In this document: in pieces, positions 1-9,226 of the stretch | How the letters are laid out: each line of letters begins with the position of its first letter | Position numbering within the stretch: the first letter of the stretch is position 1 | Assembly: GCF_006974105.1 (NCBI RefSeq) | Contig: NZ_CP036282.1 | Location: 3,162,001-3,226,000, forward strand | Length of the DNA: 64,000 nucleotides | Origin: Rhodoferax aquaticus | GTDB lineage: Bacteria > Pseudomonadota > Gammaproteobacteria > Burkholderiales > Burkholderiaceae_C | Direction of reading: 5' to 3' | Translations under genes and position numbers: made by a program | Notes under the pieces: model-generated | Databases searched by the model: none | What the model was told of the DNA's origin: nothing | Seen by the model: only the letters and a program-made list of their open reading frames with translations

Positions 1-1208
1 GACACCAGCGACTCGGCACTGCGGGCATCCGTACTTTGCAGATGGACCAAGGCCTCTTCCACCTCGCGCACTGCATTGCGCACTTTGCCTTGGTAGGCCA
101 CCACCGCGTTCTGGTAGGCCGCTTGTGCCGACTTCACGCCTGCCGCGCGCTGGCCAGCATCAAACAGTGGAAGGCTCAGGGCCAAAGGCCCAAACGACCA
201 GGTCGACACGTCTTGCTCAACGCCACCACTGCTCACGCGTAGTGCGCCGATTGAGCCATTCAAGCTCAAGCGAGGGTAACGTTGCGCCTTCGCGCTTCCC
301 ACTTGGGCACTGGCCACCACCACATCGCGCTCGGCCGCAAACACGTCCGGGCGCTGAGACACAGTTTGCGCTGGCACAAGCGCTACAGAAATAGGAGCTG
401 CTTGCGCATTTTTTACAAGGGCCTGCGTCAGTTTCTTGCGCAATTCAGGCTCTGAAATGGCGGTCAACGCCACCAAGCCCTTGGTCGTGATGTCGCACTG
501 GGCGGCTTGCTGGGTGACCCGGCTTTTGCCATCGGCGGCGCTCGCTCTGGCCATGGCTGCCACAGAAGGTGCGACAAACCCAGCCCTGGCACTGATGTCT
601 GTCAGGCGCGCAGTTTCTTGCCGTGAGGCTGCATCGTTCTGGCTTACGCCCAATAACTGGTGACAGGTAGACAAACTGAAATAGAGGTTTGCCACTTCAG
701 CTGCGACCGACACACGGGCGTCATGCCATTGGGCTTGGGTGCCTTCTAGCTGCGCCACGGCAGCGCTGCTGACTGCACGGTTGGCCCCGACCAAATCAAG
801 CTCCCACGCTGCCTGCAAACCAATTTGCTGGTTGGTGGAGACAGGCACGTTGGGTTGGCTTACGCCACGCGAGGCACTGGCTTGGGCGCTCACATTGGGC
901 AGCAGCGCCGAATTGGCCAGCGCTTGGTTCGCGCGGGACGACTCAATGCGGGTCAACGCTTGCGACACCGAGGGGCTTACCGTTTGTGCGGCCGTGATCA
1001 GCTCCACCAAGAGCGGGTCGCCTTGCTGTTGCCACCACTGGGCCAATGATCCCACGGCGCCTTGGTGAGGCAAAGGCGCCTCCCATTTGGGAGCTACCAC
1101 GACCTCAACCTGAGTCGGCGGCATGAAGCTAGCGCATGCGGAGAGTGCAAGTGCTGCAGCACTGACCGCACCTCGGCGAAAAAGATGCATAAAAGGAGAC
1201 GTTGTCAT
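1..1208 (-). CDS. Outer-membrane efflux factor (TolC/NodT family lipoprotein), partial
   Basis: The gene runs off the left edge, so about 402 N-terminal residues are visible and the C-terminus is missing. I translated it by hand. It begins MTTSPFMHLFRRG and has a lipobox ending LSAC near residue 25, followed by the sequence QWWQQQGDPLLVELI, which resembles the first conserved helix of RND/ABC efflux outer-membrane factors. Near the edge the frame reads EEALVHLQSTDARSAESL, matching the coiled-coil helices of the family. The start was chosen because its ATG overlaps the stop of the upstream TetR gene (ATGA at 1205-1208), implying translational coupling. Such lipoproteins form the outer-membrane exit duct of a tripartite pump. 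The membrane-fusion and inner-membrane genes would be expected to the left, outside the window. Confidence 0.85.
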   Translation of the reverse strand, partial: MTTSPFMHLFRRGAVSAAALALSACASFMPPTQVEVVVAPKWEAPLPHQGAVGSLAQWWQQQGDPLLVELITAAQTVSPSVSQALTRIESSRANQALANSALLPNVSAQASASRGVSQPNVPVSTNQQIGLQAAWELDLVGANRAVSSAAVAQLEGTQAQWHDARVSVAAEVANLYFSLSTCHQLLGVSQNDAASRQETARLTDISARAGFVAPSVAAMARASAADGKSRVTQQAAQCDITTKGLVALTAISEPELRKKLTQALVKNAQAAPISVALVPAQTVSQRPDVFAAERDVVVASAQVGSAKAQRYPRLSLNGSIGALRVSSGGVEQDVSTWSFGPLALSLPLFDAGQRAAGVKSAQAAYQNAVVAYQGKVRNAVREVEEALVHLQSTDARSAESLV

Positions 1209-2020
1209 AGGCTTGATGTACGTTTGAGACTTGGGGACTTAGGTTTGGCTTTTGCGATGGGTGATGCGTTGGGCTTGCCAAGCGACGGCTTTTCGGGGGT
1301 GACGACAAGGCAAGCTCTACGCTTGGCCTCTGCTTCCACCAAGGCCATGGCGTAGGCGGTGAGTCGTTCGCTGTATAGATCAATCGCCGCATGGCTATTG
1401 ACCAATTGGGGACATATGGCCGAGTACACGTCAGACCCGACATGCAACATCATGCCCAGACTTGAGATGGCAAACGCCAAGCGGTGCAGGTCGTCATCAA
1501 CCCCCACTACGCCCAAGTGACGACCTAGTGCTGCGACCAAGGCAGCGTGGGCAGGCTTGATATTGGTGTCAATTTCTTCCTGCCAGACGCCGGTGGGTTC
1601 GAGCATTTCGCGAAAGTGCAGTTTCATGCATTGCTGCATCAAATGCCCTTGCTTCATTGGCTCCACAAAGCTGCGCAGAATGATAGACAGCGCTTGCTCC
1701 AAGCCAATGTGGGGCCCATCCAGGTCAGCCGGATCAATATTGGGGTTGCTGCGCGGGTCCGCAAACACTGCGCGGTACAAGCCTTCTTTATCCCCAAAGT
1801 AGTAGCTGATGGACGCGATATTCACCTGCGCGGCTAAGGCAATCTCCCGTGTCGAGGTTTTGGCAAATCCCTTTTCTGCAAACAGGGCCAAGGCAGCGTC
1901 CAACAAACGATTGCGCGCCTCAAGGCCATCGCTGCGCATCGCCTTTGCAGGCACCGCCACTTTGGCTGACGTCATCGACTTGGAGATCCCCACGCCAGTG
2001 GGAGAGTGAGCTTTTTTCAT
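1205..2020 (-). CDS. TetR-family transcriptional regulator (CerR/CecR-type, DUF1956 C-terminus)
   Basis: 271 residues from the upstream-most ATG. A TetR N-terminal HTH spans about residues 34-80 (RNRLLDAALALFAEKGF, then STREIALAAQVNIASISYYF). The long C-terminal half resembles the CerR/DUF1956 ligand-binding domain. The extra 30 residues before the HTH lack a good ribosome-binding site, so Met16 or Met28 (about 1975 or 1939) could be the true start. It is the first gene of a leftward operon with the efflux outer-membrane factor, and a perfect palindrome lies 17 bp upstream. Inference: it represses its own operon and releases on binding the pump's substrate. The ligand cannot be read from the sequence. 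Confidence 0.85.
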   Translation of the reverse strand: MKKAHSPTGVGISKSMTSAKVAVPAKAMRSDGLEARNRLLDAALALFAEKGFAKTSTREIALAAQVNIASISYYFGDKEGLYRAVFADPRSNPNIDPADLDGPHIGLEQALSIILRSFVEPMKQGHLMQQCMKLHFREMLEPTGVWQEEIDTNIKPAHAALVAALGRHLGVVGVDDDLHRLAFAISSLGMMLHVGSDVYSAICPQLVNSHAAIDLYSERLTAYAMALVEAEAKRRACLVVTPEKPSLGKPNASPIAKAKPKSPSLKRTSSL

Positions 2021-2036
2021 GCGGCAGATTGTAGCA

Positions 2037-2062
2037 AGTTAAATCAAACGTTTGATTTAACT
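2037..2062. promoter_or_regulatory. 26-bp perfect palindrome, probable TetR operator
   Basis: Positions 2037-2062 are an exact inverted repeat centred on AAACGTTT, with arms AGTTAAATCAAAC and its complement. It sits 17 bp upstream of the first ATG of the TetR gene and about 160 bp before the divergent binding-protein gene. TetR-family autoregulators commonly bind such palindromes in their own promoters. Assignment to this regulator is by position only. Confidence 0.75.
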
Positions 2063-2222
2063 AGAATTTCCCATCGAAGTTTTGGGGGAATTGATGGACA
2101 AGCTCACCAGACCGTGTCGCCCATGGTTGATTAAACGTTCTCTTTTCTTAATGCTTGCTTTATGATGAAACCGCTACCCCATCGGGCGAGGCCCTTAACG
2201 CCTTCAAAGCAATGGAATTCTT

Positions 2223-3080
2223 ATGAAAAGACGAACGTTTGGACATTTTTTTCTCACCGCACTTTGCTGGGTAGGTGCCGGTTTTGCACCACTGGCTAGT
2301 GCACAACAACCCAACTACTCCTTCTCGCCAGTCAACCAGTACGACATCAAGCTCACAGCCGCTTACTGGAATCCCATCATTGCCTATGTGTCAGAGAAAA
2401 GCGGTGTACAGCTGAACTTGAAAATTGGCCGTACCTCCGCAGACACCACGGCCTACGTACTCGCACGCGAGGTGGAGTTTGTGTTTAGCAACCACCTCTT
2501 TAGCCCAGAGCGTGAACAACTGGGCTGGACGGTATTTGGCCGCAGAAAGACGCCCGCCCTGCAGTCGCAAATTGTGGTTCCCGCAGACTCCAGCATTACG
2601 GACCTTGCCCAACTCAAGGGGCAAGAAGTCGCGTTTGCGGGTCCCGAGGCATTCCTTGTTTACAAGGTGCCCTACGCCCATCTGCTGTCCAAAGGCATTG
2701 ACGTAAAGGTTGTTTTTGCAGGCAATCAAAATGCTGCATTTGCGCAACTTTTTAGCGGCAAAGTTCCCGCTTCTGGCGCCAACTCACAGTTGTCCGAGGG
2801 CTATACCAACCGTGAGGGTAAAAAGTTCAAAGTACTGTGGTCGTCGGAGTTTTTCAACGACTTGGCGCTTATGGCATCCAACAAAGTGCCCGACAAAGAT
2901 GTGAAGGCGGTTGCCAAGGCCTTCTTTGACATGGCCAATGACCCCAAGGGACGCGACATCTTGCACCAAGCTTCTAAAGAAGTTGGACTTCCAGCCGACG
3001 CCTATTTCATCCCCGCCACCGGGGCTGATTACGCCGCCTACAAACGCTTCTACCAAACGGCCCCTCTCTCTTTGCACTAA
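2223..3080 (+). CDS. PhnD-like phosphate/phosphonate-type periplasmic binding protein
   Basis: 285 residues with a Sec signal peptide (about residues 1-27, cleavage after ASA-Q). The body has the PhnD/SsuA-like pattern: SFSPVNQYDIKLTAAYWNP near the N-terminus, DLAQLKGQEVAFAGPEAFL in the middle and the helix AVAKAFFDMANDPKGRDIL towards the end. There is no permease or ATPase gene next to it. The next gene, a hybrid histidine kinase, starts 14 bp after its stop. Inference: it works as the periplasmic ligand-sensing partner of that kinase rather than as a transporter component. The ligand is unknown. Confidence 0.8.
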   Translation: MKRRTFGHFFLTALCWVGAGFAPLASAQQPNYSFSPVNQYDIKLTAAYWNPIIAYVSEKSGVQLNLKIGRTSADTTAYVLAREVEFVFSNHLFSPEREQLGWTVFGRRKTPALQSQIVVPADSSITDLAQLKGQEVAFAGPEAFLVYKVPYAHLLSKGIDVKVVFAGNQNAAFAQLFSGKVPASGANSQLSEGYTNREGKKFKVLWSSEFFNDLALMASNKVPDKDVKAVAKAFFDMANDPKGRDILHQASKEVGLPADAYFIPATGADYAAYKRFYQTAPLSLH

Positions 3081-3094
3081 GCGCTGCCAGCACC

Positions 3095-6000
3095 ATGCAC
3101 CTGTTGCTGCGCCTGCTGCCTAGCTCTTTAGTGGGGCGGGTGTTCGTTCTGTACCTCACCTCTTTGCTGTTTTTTGTGGTGACAGGCTTGGGCTTTTTCT
3201 ATTACTACCAGTTCAGCCAAACCTTTGAAGAAGAGCAGCTTGCCGCCGAACGCATGATGGCGGTTGCATCGCAGACCGTGGCCGACAGCGCTGTGATTGG
3301 CGACTACGACACCATCACCAAAACACTGGAAAGTGCGATTTTCAGATCACACTTTTCCGAGGCCTTGTTTATTGACACCAAAGGCGGCAAGGTGAAGGCA
3401 AGCCAAGACTCCACGTTGGTATCTGGTGCGCCTGCCTGGTTGGTAACGCAAGTGCAAGCGAAATTGTTTGACATCAACCACACCATTACCGTAGGAGGCA
3501 AAGACTACGGTGTCATGCGCATCAGCTTTGATGCGAACGAAGTCGCTGAAAACCTGTGGCGTGTCACCTGGTACGCTGCCGCGCTGGCCATTGCTGCCTT
3601 GCTACTTGGCAGTTTTTTCATACGCATTTTGCTGGTGCGGTGGCTGGGCAACTTTGACAGAGTTCGCCAACGTGAGGCCGATATTCTTTCGGGCACTATC
3701 CACATTAACTCTTTGTTAGATGCCGACGCACCCCTGGAGATTCGTCACACCTTTGACATCCTGAGCCGGGCGGCCGAGCGTTTGCTGGCCCAGCAGCAAG
3801 AAGCTACGGTCACCTTGAACGCCATTAGCGATGGCGTACTGACCACGGACGCCGCGCACCACATCACCTACGCCAACCCTGCCGCCTTGCACATGCTCAG
3901 TCTCAACGCACGCAGAGCCATTGGCAAAGACATGCAAGACGTGCTGCATAGCCTGTATGCACGATCCGATTTACCGTTGGAGTGGAAGGCGCAGCGCATT
4001 AAGCTCAGGGGTGCTAACGGGGAACCCCTGGTTTTGGATAGTTCACGTTCCGCCATCTACGGCGCTGAACCCCACGTGAGTGGCTATGTACTGGCACTGC
4101 GTGACGTGACCGAGCAGCACACCCTGGACCAACAACTGCACGATGAATTGCTTCTGCGCAGGCGCGCCCTGGACTCGCTGCGCCATGTGCTCAACGTTTT
4201 TCATGCGGATGAGGCGCACAAAGCACTGACCTCTACCGATAGCGTGGAGACCATGGAGGCGCTGACCCAACAAGTAGTGGCCTTGGTCAACGAGCGCGAA
4301 GAAGGCAGGCGCGCATTGGACAACCAGAAGTTTGCGCTCGACCAGCACGCCATTGTGAGCATCACCGACCTGAACGGCACCATTAGCTATGCCAACGACA
4401 AGTTCTGTCAAATATCCGGCTACAGCCGCGATGAATTGATAGGCAGCAACCACCGTATCTTGAATTCAGGACACCACAAGCCGGAGTTTTTTCGCCAGAT
4501 GTGGCATACCCTTACCCAAGGCAAGGTGTGGCACGGCGAAATTTGCAACCGCACCAAAGGCGGAGAGTTGTACTGGGTGGATGCAACCCTGCTGGCGCTG
4601 CGCGACAACAACAACCTGCCACAACAGTACATTGCCATTCGCACCGACATCACCATACGCAAGAACGTTGAGGCGCAGATTGAAGAGCAGCTTCAGTTTG
4701 TGGAAGTGGTTTTGGAAGCAACTCCCACTGCGATTTACATGAAAGACCGCCAAAGCCGCTACATGCGGTTTAACAAAGCGTTTGCAGACTTGTTTGGCAT
4801 TGATCGCAGCGCATGGATTGGCAAAACAGTGTTTGATCTGGTTCCCGGGCAAAGTGCCGAGCTCATGCATGCCAAAGATTTGGAACTGTTTGAAACCGGC
4901 CAGAGCCAAATTTACGAGGCCAGCTTTACCAACCGCAAAACGGGTTTGGTCCATGAAGGGCTGTACACCAAGGCACCGCTTATCAATGCCAAGGGCGAAG
5001 TCACCGCGCTGATCGGAACTATCTTAGACATTACGGAGAAGAACCGGGTAGAGCAAGAATTGCTAGCGGCCAAACTCAGCGCAGAGGGGGCCAACCAATC
5101 CAAAAGTGAGTTTTTGGCCAATATGAGCCATGAAATTCGCACCCCCATGAACGGGGTGATTGGTATGACCGACCTTGCCCTTGACACGCCCTTGGACGCC
5201 CAGCAACGCGAGTACCTCACCACCGTCAAAAGTTCAGCGCAGGCGCTCATGGTGATCCTCAATGACATTCTGGACTTCTCCAAAATTGAGGCAGGCAAGC
5301 TCCACATTGAAGTGGTGAACTTCTCTTTGGTAGACACCATCAACGAAGCGATCAAGGCCATTGGCGTGCGCAGCAACACAAAGGGCTTGGCACTCAACGT
5401 AGAAATTCAAGACCAGGTGCCAGCCTACTTGCGCGGTGACCCTGGGCGCATACGACAAGTCCTCACTAATTTGTGCGACAACGCCATTAAATTCACCAGC
5501 GAGGGCTCTGTCACTGTCAAGCTAGAGTGGGCGGCGCTTACCAGCGATGTATTCGAAGTACACCTATCGGTCAGGGACACCGGCATTGGCATTCCGCCAG
5601 AGAAGCAACGCCAGGTGTTTGAAGCGTTTAGCCAGGCAGATGCTTCGACCACACGGCAGTTTGGGGGTACCGGCTTGGGATTGACCATTTGCACACGCTT
5701 GGTCAACCTGATGGGCGGGCGCATCTGGTTAGAAAGCGTGCCACAGGTCGGAAGCACGTTTCACTTTACCCTGCACCTGCCAATGGGGGCGCCTCCAGCC
5801 ACATCAGTGCCGAATATGACACCCCAGTTAGGCGTCACACACGATGCGCTGCAAGAACCACTGCGCATTTTGCTGGTGGAAGACCACCCCATCAACCAAA
5901 AACTTGCAACCACGATATTGACCAAGCGTGGACACAGCGTGGTATTGGCAAAAAATGGCCAAGAAGCAGTTGACCTGTTCACCTCCCAAGCGTGGGACCT

Positions 6001-6238
6001 GGTGCTCATGGATATGCAGATGCCAGTCATGGGAGGGCTAGAGGCCACTCGGCGGATTCGGGGCATGGAGGCAGCGGGCCATCGTGTCACCATCATCGCA
6101 ATGACCGCTAACGCCATGGAGGCCGATCGCCAAGCCTGCTTGGCAGCTGGCATGGACGAGCACATGGCCAAACCGTTCAAAGCCGAAACCCTCATGGCCT
6201 TGATCGCCCGGTTCGCCCCTCAAGCAACAGCGCCCTAA
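3095..6238 (+). CDS. Hybrid sensor histidine kinase with three PAS domains and receiver
   Basis: 1047 residues. A transmembrane helix at about 16-37, a periplasmic segment, a second helix at about 157-180, then PAS domains at about 240-350, 415-525 and 535-650. The HisKA dimerisation domain contains the phospho-acceptor His679 (ANMSHEIRTPMNGV). The HATPase domain shows an N-box (LCDNAIKF), DTGIGIP and GGTGLGL. A C-terminal receiver (ILLVEDHPINQKLA) carries the phospho-acceptor Asp973 in LVLMDMQMPVMGG. There is no HPt domain, so an external phosphotransfer partner or output regulator must be elsewhere. It follows the binding-protein gene by 14 bp, probably as one transcript. It converges with the ZIP gene, with only 9 bp between the stops. 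Confidence 0.93.
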   Translation: MHLLLRLLPSSLVGRVFVLYLTSLLFFVVTGLGFFYYYQFSQTFEEEQLAAERMMAVASQTVADSAVIGDYDTITKTLESAIFRSHFSEALFIDTKGGKVKASQDSTLVSGAPAWLVTQVQAKLFDINHTITVGGKDYGVMRISFDANEVAENLWRVTWYAAALAIAALLLGSFFIRILLVRWLGNFDRVRQREADILSGTIHINSLLDADAPLEIRHTFDILSRAAERLLAQQQEATVTLNAISDGVLTTDAAHHITYANPAALHMLSLNARRAIGKDMQDVLHSLYARSDLPLEWKAQRIKLRGANGEPLVLDSSRSAIYGAEPHVSGYVLALRDVTEQHTLDQQLHDELLLRRRALDSLRHVLNVFHADEAHKALTSTDSVETMEALTQQVVALVNEREEGRRALDNQKFALDQHAIVSITDLNGTISYANDKFCQISGYSRDELIGSNHRILNSGHHKPEFFRQMWHTLTQGKVWHGEICNRTKGGELYWVDATLLALRDNNNLPQQYIAIRTDITIRKNVEAQIEEQLQFVEVVLEATPTAIYMKDRQSRYMRFNKAFADLFGIDRSAWIGKTVFDLVPGQSAELMHAKDLELFETGQSQIYEASFTNRKTGLVHEGLYTKAPLINAKGEVTALIGTILDITEKNRVEQELLAAKLSAEGANQSKSEFLANMSHEIRTPMNGVIGMTDLALDTPLDAQQREYLTTVKSSAQALMVILNDILDFSKIEAGKLHIEVVNFSLVDTINEAIKAIGVRSNTKGLALNVEIQDQVPAYLRGDPGRIRQVLTNLCDNAIKFTSEGSVTVKLEWAALTSDVFEVHLSVRDTGIGIPPEKQRQVFEAFSQADASTTRQFGGTGLGLTICTRLVNLMGGRIWLESVPQVGSTFHFTLHLPMGAPPATSVPNMTPQLGVTHDALQEPLRILLVEDHPINQKLATTILTKRGHSVVLAKNGQEAVDLFTSQAWDLVLMDMQMPVMGGLEATRRIRGMEAAGHRVTIIAMTANAMEADRQACLAAGMDEHMAKPFKAETLMALIARFAPQATAP

Positions 6239-6247
6239 GGGGGTCTG

Positions 6248-7066
6248 TCAATGGCCGTGGGCCAAGCCACTGACCACAGTCACCAAAGCAATGCCGGCCA
6301 ACAACCAAGCGATCTGCGCCGCGGTTTGTCGGGCACTCAAACGGGTTTGCAGCTGCGGAATCAAATCGGCCAAGGCCACATAGATGAAGCTGCTGGATGC
6401 CACCACCAGAAAGTAGGGCAAATAGTCATGCAGCTGGTCCACCAACCAGTAGCCAGTGAACCCACCAATCGCGGTGACGGCGCCCGCAAGTGATACCTTC
6501 ACCAGCGCAGCACGCTTGTTCGCAGAACTGCGGCGCAGCACCATCAAGTCGCCCATATGGTGGGGAATCTCATGGGCCAAAACGGCCAAAGAGGCAATCA
6601 CCCCCAAACGCAGATCCGCCATAAAGGCAGAAGCAATCAAAACACCATCACCAAAGCAGTGCACGCTGTCTCCGGTCAGCACTGCCCAAGAGCCCATGGG
6701 CGGCGCACTATGAGGGTGGGCGTGCGCGTGGCCGCTGTGGGAGGCGTGGCTATGGCCATGCTGGATCTCGTGCACGTGGCCGCCATGGTGGTGTTCGTGC
6801 CCGTGGTGCCACAACTCCGCCTTGTCTAGCAAGAAAAAAAACACCAGGCCCACCAACAAAGTCCCAAAAAGTTCTTGGGCACCTGCCTGGCTTTCAAAAG
6901 CCTCTGGCAACAAGTGCATAAAGGCAGTGGCAAGCAGAGCACCAGCTGCCAGGCTCAGCATGTGCTGCGTATAGCGCCCCAAAGCGCCAAAGCTTAAGGC
7001 GGCAGCCAGCCACACGCTCCCCACACCCGCACAAATCGTTCCAAACAAAATTGCTACCAAAGTCAT
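6248..7066 (-). CDS. ZIP-family divalent metal transporter
   Basis: 272 residues, eight predicted membrane helices. The two ZIP signature helices are present: HCFGDGVLIASAF (TM4) and HEIPHHMGD (TM5), whose His/Asp/Glu residues line the metal path. A long cytoplasmic loop at about residues 105-145 is extremely His-rich (repeated HGHSH-type motifs), typical of zinc-sensing or -binding loops. It probably imports Zn2+ or Fe2+ across the inner membrane. The gene stands alone, converging with the histidine kinase. Confidence 0.9.
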   Translation of the reverse strand: MTLVAILFGTICAGVGSVWLAAALSFGALGRYTQHMLSLAAGALLATAFMHLLPEAFESQAGAQELFGTLLVGLVFFFLLDKAELWHHGHEHHHGGHVHEIQHGHSHASHSGHAHAHPHSAPPMGSWAVLTGDSVHCFGDGVLIASAFMADLRLGVIASLAVLAHEIPHHMGDLMVLRRSSANKRAALVKVSLAGAVTAIGGFTGYWLVDQLHDYLPYFLVVASSSFIYVALADLIPQLQTRLSARQTAAQIAWLLAGIALVTVVSGLAHGH

Positions 7067-7170
7067 AGCTAGTTACGCATATTAGATGGGCGCAAGAGCG
7101 CTTTTCATCAAGAATTCAAGGACACGCATTGTGACGCACAAACCTAGACCTCTGCACAAGGCACCGCGTG

Positions 7171-7200
7171 TACCAAAAACAAAGGGCCCCGCAGGGCCCA
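7171..7200 (-). terminator. Rho-independent terminator of the chemoreceptor gene
   Basis: On the minus strand a 6-bp GC stem (GGGCCC, loop TGCG, GGGCCC) is followed by TTTGTTTTTGG. It lies about 50 bp after the chemoreceptor stop codon. Confidence 0.6.
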
Positions 7201-7245
7201 AAAGTTAAGTTTCCCCGGCCTCCATGGAAGCCGCTGGTGCTGGGG

Positions 7246-9063
7246 CTAAAAGGTTTCCCAATCGTCATCGCCGCCAGCTGGCGCCGGTTTGGACTGGGTT
7301 TTGGGCGGTGCAGACGCGGCGCTAGCGCCTTGGGGTTTGCTGGCAACGCCGGGCTTGGGCGCAAGCAGTCTGCGCTCTGGCCCCTTAAACGCAGCGGGCT
7401 TGGGCGTGCTGGAGCGAACGGGAGCTCTGGCCGCCGGGGCCACTACCGCATGGGATTTGGCTCCACCAGTGCCTGACGCAGTCGCCCTGTTCCCGCCAGA
7501 GGAATATGCAGCACTACCAGACCCCACGTTAAACACCGCCACTGCTTGCTTCAAACGGTCAGCCTGGTCACGCAGGCTTTCTGCAGCGGCCGCACTCTCT
7601 TCCACCAAAGCAGCATTTTGCTGTGTCATTTGGTCCAGGTTGCCCACACTCTGGTTCACGCCTTCAATACCCGAGCTTTGTGCATTGGCCGCTGCCGTGA
7701 TCTCTGAAATGACATCGGCAACTCGGCGCACCGACTGCACGATTTCATCCATGGTGGTACCTGCGTCAGTCACCAGGGCGGTACCCGACTCCACTTTTTC
7801 GACCGAAGTGTTGATCAAGGCCTTGATCTCCTTGGCTGCGTCGGCACTGCGCTGCGCCAAGGTGCGCACTTCACTCGCCACCACGGCAAACCCTCGGCCT
7901 TGCTCTCCAGCACGTGCCGCCTCCACCGCCGCATTCAGCGCCAAGATATTGGTCTGGAAGGCAATGCCGTCGATGACACTGATGATGTCGGCAATTTTTT
8001 TGCTACTGGCATCAATTTCCTGCATGGTCTGCACCACCTGTTGCACCACGGCCCCACCTCGCACCGCCACAGTGCTTGCACTGGAGGCCAAAGCGCTGGC
8101 CTGGCGCGCGTTGTCAGCGCTTTGCTGCACCGTGCTGGTGAGCGATCCCATGCTGGAGGCCGTGGACTGTAGGTTGCTAGAGGTCTGCTCGGTGCGCTGG
8201 GCTAGATCGTTATTGCCTGCCGCTATTTCAGCACTGGCTGTTGCAATGCTGTCGGTGCTACCGCGCACTTCGGTCACCATGCTGCGCAAGGCTTGGTTCA
8301 TGGTGTGCAGCGAACGTAACAAGTTGCCAAACTCATCCTCGCGGGAGGTGGTGACGGTGGTGCTCAAGTCTCCTTGGGCAATGCGCGCGGCCAGCGCGTT
8401 GGCTTGCTCTAGCGGCTCACGAATCGATCCCACCAGCCACCGTGTGGCCACAAAAATCACCACAATAATGACGATCAAGCCTGCAATGATGCCCATGGCA
8501 TTGCTGCTCCTGCGGGCCTCGGTTTCAACTTGCACTTCGGCCACATGCTCCTGCTGCATCTTGACCAACTCGCGTTGCGCACCCACATAAGCATTTAATG
8601 CTGGCTGATAGGTCTCACGCATCAGCTTCTGGGCCTCGGCCTCATTGCCTTCGGTCTTGATCTTGCGGGCGGCGTCCCGCGTCTCAATCACGGTTTTGCG
8701 CAAATCTTTGATCTTGCTGAGCTGCGCTTGGTCTGCATCCCTCAAAGGCATGGCTTCCATTTGCTTCTGCAGATCTGTAATTCTGGCGCTGGTTGCGGTC
8801 ACTGCATCAGAAAAAACATCCGAGATGACATTACCCGGGCTCATCACGATGGCCATATTGCGAGCCGAGTTGGTTTCCGTCAGCCCAGTCCACTCCGTGG
8901 ACAGTTGCACCATTTGCAGCGCTTGGTCTTGCTTGGCGCGTCCTTCGGCCAATATCGCGTTACTGCGACTAAGGCCGACGATGGCCACTGCGCAAATAAA
9001 ACCGACCACCAAGCCAATGAAAAGCCACAGTTTTGTAGAAATGGTGAGGCGCTGAAAGCTCAT
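7246..9063 (-). CDS. Methyl-accepting chemotaxis protein
   Basis: 605 residues from the ATG at 9063, preferred over an upstream start because GGAG lies 6 bp before it and the protein then begins [15 protein letters not shown] with its first membrane helix. Layout: TM1 (about 10-30), four-helix-bundle periplasmic sensor, TM2 (about 190-212), HAMP, and a signalling domain with the hairpin tip [24 protein letters not shown] sequence (here [19 protein letters not shown]). The C-terminus ends DDDWETF, a match to the (N/D)WETF pentapeptide that tethers CheR/CheB, so this receptor is probably methylated efficiently. The ligand is unknown. Confidence 0.93.
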   Translation of the reverse strand: MSFQRLTISTKLWLFIGLVVGFICAVAIVGLSRSNAILAEGRAKQDQALQMVQLSTEWTGLTETNSARNMAIVMSPGNVISDVFSDAVTATSARITDLQKQMEAMPLRDADQAQLSKIKDLRKTVIETRDAARKIKTEGNEAEAQKLMRETYQPALNAYVGAQRELVKMQQEHVAEVQVETEARRSSNAMGIIAGLIVIIVVIFVATRWLVGSIREPLEQANALAARIAQGDLSTTVTTSREDEFGNLLRSLHTMNQALRSMVTEVRGSTDSIATASAEIAAGNNDLAQRTEQTSSNLQSTASSMGSLTSTVQQSADNARQASALASSASTVAVRGGAVVQQVVQTMQEIDASSKKIADIISVIDGIAFQTNILALNAAVEAARAGEQGRGFAVVASEVRTLAQRSADAAKEIKALINTSVEKVESGTALVTDAGTTMDEIVQSVRRVADVISEITAAANAQSSGIEGVNQSVGNLDQMTQQNAALVEESAAAAESLRDQADRLKQAVAVFNVGSGSAAYSSGGNRATASGTGGAKSHAVVAPAARAPVRSSTPKPAAFKGPERRLLAPKPGVASKPQGASAASAPPKTQSKPAPAGGDDDWETF

Positions 9064-9170
9064 AGTGTCTCCAACTGGATGGCCAAAACGAATGTGCACC
9101 AGACGGTAGCACTGAGCCCCCGTTAGCACAAGCCCTAATTGGGTGCTGAAATGTGTGCGATTCGGCTACC

Positions 9171-9216
9171 AAAAAGGCGCACTGCAGCGCACGCGGCCCG
9201 CCACATGCAGGCCGCG
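9171..9216 (-). terminator. Probable terminator downstream of polA
   Basis: On the minus strand a stem CGCGGCC/GGCCGCG (9210-9216 with 9192-9198) is followed by a second small hairpin, GCGC-TGCAGT-GCGC, and a run of five T at 9175-9171. It begins about 10 bp after the polA stop. Confidence 0.45.
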
Positions 9217-9226
9217 CAATGGGCTG

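Noticed and set aside
7289..8590. 433-codon plus-strand open frame
   Set aside because: It is antisense to the chemoreceptor gene; composition is Ala/Ser-rich nonsense and the minus frame has clear HAMP and signalling motifs.
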